From Aphelocoma coerulescens (Eukaryota > Chordata > Aves > Passeriformes > Corvidae), in contig NC_091020.1 of assembly GCF_041296385.1 (NCBI RefSeq), positions 24,464,501 to 24,528,500 on the forward strand: a stretch of DNA of 64,000 bases, given 5' to 3'. Under the pieces are notes generated by a model that was not told the origin of the DNA, made no database searches, and worked only from the letters and a program-made list of their open reading frames with translations. Both the position numbers and the translations under genes were made by a program. Below are positions 55,092-64,000 of this stretch, in pieces (the first letter of the stretch is position 1; every line of letters starts with the position of its first letter).

Positions 55092-55828
55092 ATCGGGAAG
55101 CTGAGACTGACTGTGCCAAGTCATTGCAGTAGTGACCTCAGGATGTGAGACAAGGGGGAATATCTTGAACAGAAGGACCCCACGAGTCTGTTGCAGGGAG
55201 AATGAAACTATGTAATTAATGCAAGCAGCGTCTCTCAGTTCTGCTGTTTCATATTTATCTGCAGTTTGAAAATGCTGGAGATTGACAAGACATCGTGGCT
55301 GCAAAAGAAGGAACTGTTTGTGGTGCTTTTGATAACGTAGATATATGTACATATGAAATGAGCCATCTCTTCCCAGAGGTGGTACTGAGCTCTGCTGAAA
55401 CTTGTGAAAAGTTAACAGCCTTGACATGTGTTCTCAGATTTTTTTAAAGCACTTAATTTATGGTTAGCAAATGTTTCATCAGTCTCAAACACAAGCAAAC
55501 TGTCCATTTTCAGGAAAGAAGAATGTAGTTTGATTCACTAAAGCCTGGGCTGGGCAGCAGGTGTGGTGAGATCACAGCAACAACCAGGGCATTGACGGAG
55601 CGGGCCCGACAGCCTGATGCTCGTGGGGAACTGCCGCGAAGCTCCATGCACGGCTTTTATGCAGCCAAGTTCTAAGTCCTGAAAAGATTTCAAATTCATG
55701 TGCTTTTTTAAGGTGTCAGAAACACAGATCTTGTTACTGTTTTCAAAGGTAGCCAGTGCTGTCAGTGTGATAAGCAACCAGAAGTGCAATGTGAATTTTA
55801 TTTACTTTCATACTTTATTGTATGAGAA

Positions 55829-55834
55829 AATAAA
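55829..55834 (+). terminator. TAF5: Alternative TAF5 poly(A) signal
   Basis: AATAAA about 740 nt after the stop codon. The downstream sequence is less GT-rich than at 56104, so it is ranked second. Confidence 0.3.
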
Positions 55835-56103
55835 AAGGGGAACTGAGGCACAACTGAAATAGTCACTATTAAAAAAGTGGACTTGAACCCTTTACTTTGT
55901 ATTAGATGTAAAAGAATATTAAAAACCTGTATCCTTTCTGCATAACGTTTAACATAAAAACCCAGTAAAACTAGCCAAGAAATTGAAACATATAGCAGCA
56001 TGAAAGGATAAGTGCATGATCAGTTTGCTTTTGAAAGGCCAGCTTGTCTCTTGAGTGACAATTCCACGAAAACATTGTACCCAGTGAGTCCTCCTGGACT
56101 ACC

Positions 56104-56109
56104 AATAAA
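56104..56109 (+). terminator. TAF5: Probable TAF5 poly(A) signal
   Basis: AATAAA followed within 15 nt by a GT/T-rich stretch (gctgtgttttatttc), about 1.0 kb past the stop codon. Alternatives on the same strand are 55829-55834, 56672-56677 and 56785-56790. Confidence 0.5.
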
Positions 56110-57887
56110 GCTGTGTTTTATTTCTAAAGAAGAGTAAAACTTGCAAAACACTGGGAAGAGCATCTGTGTTTTTGAACCAAAAACATCACCACCAAAGGCC
56201 AGGTCCAGTGGGGTGTGGGCTTGGGTTGGTTTTTGTTCTTAATCTCTTACAAGATTTATGCAGAGAAATCTGGTTTGTGTTCCTCATTACTTCACAGTAA
56301 GGACTTGGACACTTGAACAATCTACTGGCTCTCTAGTGAAAATAAAAATAAGACTTGTAATTTCTAAGGTCAAGTAAATGGAGAACTACCTCCTCTTTCA
56401 TCTCTTGTCTTGCTCTAACTCTTACAAGTGTACTACAGGCATTATACATAAAAGTAAAGTGTGGAAAATTCACTAGGAAGCTCACCTAGACATTTTCTTC
56501 AAAGAAAAAAGGGTAAAAATTATTTTGATTTTATTTTGTGTAATGGTACCTCAACAAAATTTCCTAGCTCTCAATATGACCAGTTAGATTTAAGTAGTTT
56601 TTGACAGCTTAAAGAAAACACTGCCACATTCTGCCTTTGTATTTTGTACAGTTTTATACTTTTGATATTATAATAAATACTAAAACCACATAATTTGTGT
56701 CTATATGTTACAAGAAGACATTTACTGCCCTTAATGGCTGCAATGGAACCAAGAGCAGTTTGTAACTGTGACAACTCTAAGAGAAATAAAGTAATCAGAA
56801 ATGGTTGATGAGGAGCTATTCCATGTACATCTTGTAAAGAAAGGTGACAGGTTCTAGTTCCTGACATTATTACACTCTTACGGCCACCATTTTTCAGTGG
56901 GGGAATTGAATACAGGTGAAGCCATCTATGCAAACAATCAGGAGAGAAAGATGACCAGATTTGTTCAGGAGGCCCAGCATGTACTAAAATGGCTTTAAGA
57001 AAAAATGAACTAGAGAGAGCATCAAGACCCTGCAATTAATTTTTCCATTTCTTCCAGTAATCATTCCTAGCTCCTGCTGCCCTCAGTTTGGGAAGGGCAT
57101 TTGCAAGCTTTAGCATGGTTCGATCCCTGCTGCTGGCAGAAGTGTGGTATCATCACATTCCCACATCAGCACTACTGTGACATCTAAGGCAGGTACCAAG
57201 TGTTAATTGAGCTGTAGAAAGACACTGTGGCAAATGTGATAGACAGATTTTAGTGCTGGGCAAGGAGGAGGCTGCACACACCTAACTGTGGTAGGGCACC
57301 TCCTCGAGCAAGAGGCAGGGAAAGTAAGCACAGGACTACTTGGGGCACTGTTCATGAATGTGCAGGGTTATGGGACTTTAATAGCAGCAGACTGAGCCAT
57401 TTTCCTTCTTTCCTCTGCAAAGAGAAGCCACTGACAGAAAAAGCTCAAATACCATAACTGGGTCAGTCTAATTTGGGAGGTTTTCCATCAAAACCAAAGA
57501 GGTTCTGTGCAAAATACAGACAACTGAGGCAGAAGAAGTAATGGTTTCCATGTAAGCTACTAGTTTGGAATGCAAAAAGTGGGAGCAACCAGGTGGCCGC
57601 AAACCATGCAAGCTGTGACATGGAGGTGTGGAGGTGCTTGGATCAGCTCTAGGCCCTGTGCAGTGTTATGGCCGTGCAGCTGAGGTCCTTCCTAGGTTAC
57701 TGCCAGGTGCTCAAAACACTTTAGGATGTGTTACAACAGCAGCAGAGTTAAGATAGTAATGACACAGATCAGATGCTCCATCTCTGCTATGAGCAACTAT
57801 TTTTGACAGGAGGAAAAAAGAGAAGTACCACACTTAAGGTTTTTTGGATCATTACATATTTCCAACAAAACAAGTAATTCTTTATAT
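56110..57887. other. Region between TAF5 and ATP5MK 3' ends
   Basis: Convergent intergenic sequence, or extended TAF5 3' UTR if a distal signal (56672 or 56785) is used. No exon or repeat family is recognised. Confidence 0.6.
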
Positions 57888-57893
57888 TTTATT
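57888..57893 (-). terminator. ATP5MK: Candidate ATP5MK poly(A) signal
   Basis: TTTATT on the plus strand is AATAAA on the minus strand. A second candidate lies at 58323-58328. Either would end a non-coding last exon. Confidence 0.35.
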
Positions 57894-58829
57894 AGCCACA
57901 ACAGGTCATCAAGCTTGCATTACATTGACACAGATTGGAGGTTCAGACATGCCAGCAACCTGCCAAGAGAAGAAAGGTCAAACATAGCAATTCTTGCACA
58001 GTGGTAACTGAGCATCCCCCTGCCCCAAGCCCAAACTATTTTAGCTACAAGCAGCCAGATTTCAGCACACTCAGGAAGAAGTGACTGATGTCCCCTTTAC
58101 ACACAACAACAATGCTAAAGCTTACTGTTTTATACCCCTTTCTTCAGGCTATGAGGACAGCCCATAGGTTTTGTCAAAATGCCATTTCAATGAAAATTCT
58201 GTACTTGAAAGTGACTCCAAAATTTTGTAACACTTGGTTGTTGCTAGACAAGTCCAGTCACTTCTGCATGGGCCTTGAATAATCAAGTGTGCAACACACA
58301 GAGTTCCATCATATGGTGCTCCTTTATTCAAATGAAGGTTTTAACAGACTGCATTAATCTCTACTTGGAATTCTAATACAGTCAAGAAATAAGTCCTTAA
58401 GTACTACTCCATTATTTCAATAACCTACAAAGCAAGTTACCCCTATTTTACAGCAAAAGGGAAGACCAGAGGCAACTAATGTTTGTAGGCAAAGCTCAAT
58501 ATATCTTGCTGCAACATCCTTCTGTTCCTCCTTCCCTGTTTTTTCTTCCTCCCTGCATCCCATCTCTAGTTCCATTTATCATGTCAGAAGAACAAGAATA
58601 CTGTATACCATACTTTTTGCACTACCTTTAATAACCCACTTCATTCAGAATGCCCCCAAATAAGTCAATGCTAGAGTTTATTTGAGATTTAAAACAGTAA
58701 ATAGGAAGTCCATGTGTTTGTGTTTCTGTCTCTTATTACACTGTATTATTGGGAAGTTGGCCTTTGTCACTGCTTCCTGAGCTGGCACTGAAGCATTTTG
58801 GTCCTGGAGGAACATCAGCCACTTACCTT

Positions 58830-58922
58830 TTACTTATGTTCCACAGCAGGAGTTTGCTTCTTAGGCCTAAACTTGAAATACAAGATAAGGAGTGCAACAC
58901 CTGTGTACGTTGCTATTACATA
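58830..58922 (-). CDS. ATP5MK: ATP5MK second coding exon
   Basis: It begins after ttttccag. It encodes YVIATYTGVALLILYFKFRP and on to VEHK, with stop at 58832-58830. The exon itself continues to 58827. Confidence 0.93.
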   Translation of the reverse strand, partial: YVIATYTGVALLILYFKFRPKKQTPAVEHK

Positions 58923-59099
58923 CTGGAAAACAGAAAAGTTAAATTTAGTTTCAGTCTAAGCCCCAGAAAACGCCATTCTACAAGACTACAAAACAATGTA
59001 CATAATACATACATTCCTCCTGCCTATGATGGTATAGGAATTGAAGTACTTCTGAAATCCAGTGAACTGGTGTTGAGATCCCGAGTCGTGGCCAGCCAT
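58830..59099 (-). CDS. ATP5MK: ATP synthase membrane subunit k (DAPIT/USMG5)
   Basis: Two coding exons, 59099-59013 and 58922-58830, join in frame to 59 aa (human DAPIT is 58). It is a small single-span subunit of mitochondrial ATP synthase that helps assemble and stabilise the dimeric enzyme in the inner membrane. Conserved blocks are QFTGFQKYFNSYTIIGRRN (residues 11-29), a hydrophobic segment YVIATYTGVALLILYF (30-45) as the membrane span, then a basic C-terminus KFRPKKQTPAVEHK. The start ATG lies in AGCCATGG, a strong Kozak context, 11 nt into the exon after a TTAG acceptor. The stop TAA is followed by AAG and then a perfect donor gtaagt (58826-58821), so the transcript probably has a 3' UTR intron. 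It lies head to head with PDCD11. Confidence 0.93.
59013..59099 (-). CDS. ATP5MK: ATP5MK first coding exon
   Basis: The coding part is 87 nt (29 codons, MAGHDSGSQHQFTGFQKYFN onward). The exon begins at 59110 after an acceptor and ends AAT|gtatgt. Confidence 0.92.
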
Positions 59100-60056
59100 G
59101 GCTACTTGTCCTAACAAACAGTACAGGACAATTAATTCATTTAAAGTCACTTAGACAGGATCAATAGGAAAAATCAAACTAATCTCTACACTAAGCTTCA
59201 TAATTCTATTGTCTGCTCCTAAATCTGCTTTCAGGACATTTTGACAAGCAGTGGATATACATAAGGAGCAGGCGCATCCAGAGCACTCTTGTACTCTCTT
59301 GAGGTACAAAAGAGGTGACAGGAGCAGATAAGCCAATAAAGGGTTGTCTGCACAATAAAAGCAAAGGTTTTTTTTTAATGTTTAGAGACATACTTTTCTG
59401 AAGAGGATCTTATGTTTAGGACAAACATTTGTTGCTTATCTTCTGCCTCCCCCCAAGGGCTCCACACACCCCACCCAGTTCCCCAACCCAGCAGATGCTG
59501 CAGCCCCCGGTGCCCCTGCAGCAGACACACGAAACTGCACTGCCGGTGCAGCGCTCACTAACACAACTTCTGTCATCTATGTCTTATCTAACCCAATCCA
59601 GCAGCGTTATCTCTGTCGTATAACCAGGTAAGCGTTAGCTCGGCTGACCGTGCAAAAGCTAAAAGCCTTAATGAAACAACCCCCTAAACGTTGGCCGCAC
59701 ACGACTGGAAAGGACTTGGAAAGCCAAGACCATCTTTTCTCGCGCCTGACGGATGCAAAAGCCTGGGTCCTGTTCCCGGAGGAGCCCAGTGCCCTTGCCC
59801 GGTTGCACCCGCGACCCGCGCTCGCGTCGGGCCAGGCCGGGGAAGGGACGCGGCGGCGCCCGGGACTCGGAGGGAGCGACGCCGCGGCTGAAGGTCGCCG
59901 GTGCCCGGGTGCCCCGGCGGCGCGGAGAGCCGCCCTCCCGCCCGGCAGGACCAGGACCCGACTCCAGCCCGGGGCCCGACCCCAGCCGAGCCACCCCGCG
60001 GTACCTCGGCCGCCGCCGTCCCCGCCGCGCTCTGCCCTTCGCCTCTGCCCTCCCAC

Positions 60057-60067
60057 AAGATGGCGGC
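60057..60067 (+). promoter_or_regulatory. YY1 site in the ATP5MK/PDCD11 promoter
   Basis: AAGATGGCGGC, the same 11-mer that holds the TAF5 start codon. It is not a coding start here. Confidence 0.6.
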
Positions 60068-60199
60068 TGCGGGCGCGCGCAGCCCTCCGCCCGCGCCGAT
60101 TGGCTGCGGCCCCCGGGGCGCGGCCTGGCCCCGCCCCCTCCCCGCTGGGCGGCTGAGGGGCGGCCGCGTCACTTCCGGCCGCCCTTTGCCCTCCGCCCC

Positions 60200-60321
60200 G
60201 CGCGCCGCTTCCGCCCGGCGCGCCGCGTGCGCCTCCCGCTCCCGGGAACGAGCCCGGTCCCGGTCCCGATCCCGGGAACACTCCCGGTCCTGCGCTTCCC
60301 CCTGGCAGCGGCCCCGGGCAG
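60200..60321 (+). other. PDCD11: PDCD11 5' UTR exon 1
   Basis: A non-coding exon ending at CAG|gtaaga (donor from 60322). The left edge is a guess. The ATG-bearing exon follows at 61191. Confidence 0.5.
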
Positions 60322-60330
60322 GTAAGATGC

Positions 60331-61190
60331 CAGTCCTGCCCGCTCCCGCGGAGCGGGCTGTGGGAGCTGTCTGTGTTGCTTAGCGAGCCCTCAGGTGAAG
60401 CGTGCCTTGATGTGCTTTCCATTTAAAGGAATTTTATTTCTAACACGTTACTTCAAGTTTGACAACATAGGGTTTCAGCGCTAATTTTTGTAGAAGTACA
60501 GTTGGCTAATAATAAGCAATGGTATAAGTAGTAGTATAAGCACAATAAGCAATAATGATATGATACTAACAACTACTTTTATTTATTAATATTTATTAGT
60601 AGTAGTAAAAAGTGAAATGTGGCCTAATAAGCAAGGTGTTGTTTACTGATTGAAATAGTAAGGTTAAATATCTATTTTATATACATATACTTTTGGCTTA
60701 GACAAAGAGGTAACAAGTTATATTGATCTTCATGGGCGGCATTCAAAAAGTAAAAATACAGGCCAAGCTTATGTAGTGTTTTGCTCACAGCTTTCTCCTT
60801 GATGACTGAAGCTGGTAATTTCACTTTGTCCACTGAATATAATAAAGACCAGTTTGGGAAACTTACGGTTCAGGCAGTTTTATGAATACATATGTGGTGC
60901 ATCTAAGTGCCTTAAGAATTACTACTGTAATACTTCAGTGAAATTTTGCAGTAGTTAAAAGTGTTATGGATGTGCATAGTTAAACGGACCATTGCAACAT
61001 GCCATTGTAGTCAAATGTTAAATCCATTTGGATGTAAGTTTCTGTTTTGTCACTTGCTACCTAGAGCACCCATCCAAAGTCTTTCTTACTTTGGGGGTAG
61101 TTCACTCTTATGTTCACTCAAGCACTCAGTGTTTGTGAGGAACAAGCACAATAACTGCATGTTTCATCTCTGCTTTGTCATTTGTCTCAG
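60331..61190 (+). other. PDCD11: PDCD11 intron 1 (5' UTR intron)
   Basis: AT-rich, with TATTAGTAGTAG-like simple stretches at about 60480-60620. No coding or repeat family is seen. Confidence 0.7.
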
Positions 61191-61202
61191 AGCAGTGCAA
61201 GC

Positions 61203-61304
61203 ATGGCATCCATGGAAGAAAACTTTCCTCGAGGGGGCATCCATAAAAAGCCTGCAGAGGGAAAAACACCCAAGCCAAAGTTAGAGCGGGACAATTTGTT
61301 TGAT
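61203..61304 (+). CDS. PDCD11: PDCD11 first coding exon
   Basis: The exon starts at 61191 after ttgtctcag. Coding starts 12 nt in and gives 34 residues to DNLFD before gtatgt. Confidence 0.92.
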
Positions 61305-64000
61305 GTATGTTGTTTGTGTTTTCTTGATTAACTTCTCAGAGCTCTTCCACTGTTAGAATTTGACTGCAACCCTTCCTACCTGTTACTTCTACATTAAAGT
61401 ACAGAAAGGACTCCCAGAAATAGATGGCTGCTGACATCCACCTTTCTCCTGATCTCTTAAAGATCCCTGATGTCTGATGTGTGTTGAATATGATGACAGA
61501 GAAAGTTCAGTGAAAATTATTGATCAGGCTGTAGCTTTTAAACTTTCCACAAGCATCTTATCCCAAGGTGCTGCATGGTGAGCCTGGTGTTACTGGATAC
61601 AGGCTGAGTTTGGTCTTTCTGTTAGTAGAGTGTGGTGCAGATCTCTTGTACCACTCTTTTCCATTCCCAAGATTCAGCTTTGTAAATAATCAGCCTCTGC
61701 CCAAAGGAGATACTTTGGAAGACTTACACGTAGACAGACAACAGTTAGCAAGATGGTTCTCTTTTTTCCTCCAAATCAGTATTTTATTCATGGCAGCAGA
61801 GTTGTGTCTTAGTGCAAAGTTTGTTTCTTTATCCACTTTTATTTTTCAACCTTCTGGGCTTGTAATCTGCTTTAGGTTCAACATGAAGAAAAACCTCAGA
61901 AAAGAAAAAGGAGCCAAAAGGATCAAGGAAGGCAGAAAAAGTTCAAGGCAGACAAAACAGCTGCTGCTGAAGACAATATTATGAATATTGGACCACTCAC
62001 AATTGAGGTTGGTGCATAAATGTTTGATTTTGTGTGCCTTTTTTTCCAGGCTATAAGAAAATGGCATGCTTTTCCTCCCTAAACCTGTCAAATATATCTG
62101 TGATCCAGTATAAAACGTAACTGCTTATCCCCCTGTTACCACTGACTTGCCAAGATATCCATAGTCTGCTATTTTCCCCACTTTCCCAGGTGCTCAGTGA
62201 GGGGATGCTGCTCCTTGGCTGTATAAAAGAGGTCAGTGACTATGAGCTCGCCATCAGTTTGCCCAACGGCCTCTCCGGATTTGTGCCGGTCACGCAGATC
62301 AGTGATGCCTACAGCAAACTGCTGACCAAGCAGGTGGCCCAAGGAGAACTCCTGGAGGTGAGACCTGGGACCGGGGCTGTGATTTGTGCTTGGAGCTAGA
62401 GCGTGTTGTTAATACCTCAGAACCAGCCCTGAGGTCTTGCTTAGCAGCCTGACATAGACTGACCTTGGTTTGGAATCGGATTTTCTGAGCAAACTTTGCA
62501 ATTTCCTGATAATGGCTGACTGCTAGAAAAAAGGAGGATGAAATCAGTTACCCTGTCTCTCTGGTGTCAGCAGTGCCTAAGTTTCCCCAAGGTGTTGTGG
62601 AATGTGGGATTAGCACTACCCCTTTGCTGGTGGTATTTTTCCCTGCTGAAGGGGAAGGCGAGGTTAGGGTCACTCTTGTCTCTGTAGATGTTTCCTCAGC
62701 TGCAGTCTCCTGGCTCCAGCCCACACAGTGTTTGTTTTTAAGCAAAGCCTCTCAGTCTTGCTGACATGACATAGTGTCATCCCTGCCTCTCTATTGAGAT
62801 CCTGGTGTTTGTGGCATTTCCTGCCTGTTATTGTAATGCTGACAGAGAAACAGGACTTTCCTATGGGCTTTTGTTTTCAAAAAAGCTGCTTCAGTAACAA
62901 ATTCTAGCCTTATGTTATTTAATACTGTAAAAATTCTGTGTTTCTCTGTTGATCTTGTTGCTGGGCAGGAGCTGAATTCGCTCCCAGACATGTATTCTCC
63001 AGGGACACTGGTCAGGTGCATCGTGACCAGTATTGAGAAAAGTGCCGATGGACGTCGCAGTGTCAAGTTATCGATTGACCCCAAGAAGGTCAACAAGGGC
63101 CTGAGCTCTACAGCACTAGCAGCAGGCATGGTACGTTTTCTGGGTCTGTCACAGCCTCCCTGGGCTCCTGCATGATGCATGCAGGAACATTTCAGTTTGT
63201 CCTTGAATGGGATCAGAGCACAATGTGGAGCTGCTCCCACCATGGAAGAGACCTGTGAGGAGAGGGCGGGTTTAGTTCTTGTCTCCAGGTTGTCATTCAT
63301 GAAATTATTTCACCTTATTCTGTTTCAGTATGGCCAAGTTATTTAATGATTTCTTTCTGAGTAGGTTTCTTAGTTAATTTTTACAGAGCCAATATGTAAC
63401 ATCCCTTGCAGAGGTGCTTGGTTGTTTATGTTTTGTGTTTTCAGCTGTATGATTGTATGCACCTGCTACTTTTGAGCATCACAATTCTTTTCCTATTGGT
63501 TTGTGAGCTCCATACAGTCATAGTTAAGGGCAGAGATTAGACCTCACTGGTAGGTGAGCTGTATAATAAGAAAGAATGTAGTGTTCTTGCTACTGCTCTG
63601 AAAAGCTCAGTTCTATGTCCATACTAAACAATTGAGTACTTGGGTGTGGAATCTCTTACCGTATGTTCATTCTTTGAAGACCCAGCTGTTTCATTACATT
63701 ACTGAGTTGCAATGCTTCCCTCCCAACAGCTGCTCTCTGGCTCTGTATTGAGTGTGGAAGACCATGGCTACCTCATAGATATTGGTGTCACTGGGACTTA
63801 TGCTTTCCTGCCTCATCAGAAAGCCAAAAATTACATCAAAGCAGTCAAGAAAGGTAAGAAGTAGTGCAGGAGGATCTGCTGGGTTAAAATGGAGGTGGAG
63901 AATGACAGGGATTAAAGTTTATTATATCTGTGGTGTTAGTGCACCTTGGTGGGATTGGGTCAAGGTGGAGTCTTTGCAGGTTGCTGCAAGCAGCAGTTTT
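61203..64000 (+). CDS. PDCD11: PDCD11 / RRP5 homologue, rRNA-processing protein (N-terminal part)
   Basis: Coding exons in the window are 61203-61304, 61876-62007, 62190-62357, 62969-63130 and 63730-63853. The gene continues past the window end. The 230 codons here are the N-terminus of a protein of about 1,870 aa in human (recalled). Rrp5 is a nucleolar protein with many S1 RNA-binding domains and a C-terminal HAT/TPR region, needed for early 18S and 5.8S/28S rRNA processing. Seen here are the N-terminal motif FPRGG (8-12) and DNLFD (30-34), a Lys-rich stretch (41-63), a first S1 domain (about 79-175; [30 protein letters not shown]) and the start of a second ([20 protein letters not shown]). 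The ATG in AGCATGG has a strong Kozak context and gives the family's MA..EE.FPRGG start. All exon phases close. Confidence 0.92.
61876..62007 (+). CDS. PDCD11: PDCD11 second coding exon
   Basis: 132 nt between ctttag and TGAG|gttggt. It encodes a Lys-rich, likely disordered segment ([20 protein letters not shown]) and NIGPLTIE. Confidence 0.88.
62190..62357 (+). CDS. PDCD11: PDCD11 third coding exon
   Basis: 168 nt between tcccag and GGAG|gtgaga. It encodes [20 protein letters not shown] and onward, the first S1 domain. Confidence 0.94.
62969..63130 (+). CDS. PDCD11: PDCD11 fourth coding exon
   Basis: 162 nt between gggcag and CATG|gtacgt. It encodes [20 protein letters not shown] and [14 protein letters not shown], finishing the first S1 repeat. 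Confidence 0.93.
63730..63853 (+). CDS. PDCD11: PDCD11 fifth coding exon
   Basis: 124 nt between caacag and AAAG|gtaaga. It encodes [20 protein letters not shown] and [16 protein letters not shown], the second S1 repeat. The open phase shows the gene continues. Confidence 0.94.

Larger units (their letters stand above)
59760..60330. promoter_or_regulatory. Shared CpG-island promoter of ATP5MK (minus) and PDCD11 (plus)
   Basis: CpG-dense sequence lies between the divergent genes. Elements are a YY1 site AAGATGGCGGC (60057-60067), an inverted CCAAT box ATTGGC (60099-60104) and an ETS site CACTTCCGG (60170-60178). A minus-strand donor GAG|gtaccg at 60005 could end a small ATP5MK 5' UTR exon (about 60005-60070). 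A plus-strand donor CAG|gtaaga ends a PDCD11 5' UTR exon at 60321. There is no TATA box. Confidence 0.7.

Noticed and set aside
57900..60330. A miR-1307-like hairpin, which I recall lying in mammalian ATP5MK
   Set aside because: I did not see the expected GC-rich mature sequence or its complement by eye. A covariance search could reopen this.
59607..60422. 271-codon minus-strand and 190-codon plus-strand frames in the ATP5MK/PDCD11 promoter
   Set aside because: They are CpG-island artefacts. The real genes start at 59099 (minus) and 61203 (plus).

Overview
This is vertebrate nuclear DNA, almost certainly from a bird. The genes are split by GT-AG introns and start in CpG islands. The only interspersed repeats I can recognise are CR1 LINE fragments with ATTCTGTG- or ATTCTATG-type 3' ends, the dominant avian retroposon. 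I see no bacterial-style operons, IS elements, CRISPR arrays, tRNA or rRNA genes. The gene order matches the NT5C2-INA-PCGF6-TAF5-ATP5MK-PDCD11 block of human 10q24 (synteny recalled, not searched). The mixed CR1 3' ends hint at a non-galliform bird, but I cannot name the species.

Layout: 1-4180 is AT-rich with no convincing exon, probably the first intron of NT5C2 on the minus strand. 4180-5010 is a CpG island with a likely NT5C2 5' UTR exon. A nested pair of CR1 elements abuts it (5022-5832). 5836-10560 is mostly featureless. INA (alpha-internexin, plus strand) occupies 10800-16136 in three exons. 16137-25990 holds the INA 3' side, the INA/PCGF6 convergent intergenic region, one CR1, and the PCGF6 3' UTR. 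PCGF6 (minus) runs from 45223 down to 25994 in ten coding exons, including a 28-nt exon. PCGF6 and TAF5 are head to head with a CR1 between their promoters. TAF5 (plus) runs 46281-55091 in eleven exons. ATP5MK (minus, 59099 to 58830) and PDCD11 (plus, from 61203, cut by the window end) share a CpG-island promoter around 59760-60330.

Exon joins were made by hand. Every internal junction has an AG acceptor and a GT donor, the reading phases close, and the summed lengths are whole codons: INA 443 aa, PCGF6 327 aa, TAF5 788 aa, ATP5MK 59 aa. For PDCD11 the first 230 codons are present.

The genes do not form a pathway. INA is a neuronal intermediate filament. PCGF6 is the RING subunit of PRC1.6. 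TAF5 is a scaffold of TFIID. ATP5MK is a small ATP-synthase subunit. PDCD11 (Rrp5) is a ribosome-biogenesis factor. I found no evidence of an undescribed system. The most unusual points are the short serine-poor INA head with a proline-rich L12 linker, the CR1-in-CR1 insertion at the NT5C2 promoter, a perfect 19-bp-arm hairpin in a PCGF6 intron, a palindromic poly(A) signal between the convergent genes INA and PCGF6, and a splice donor 3 nt after the ATP5MK stop codon.
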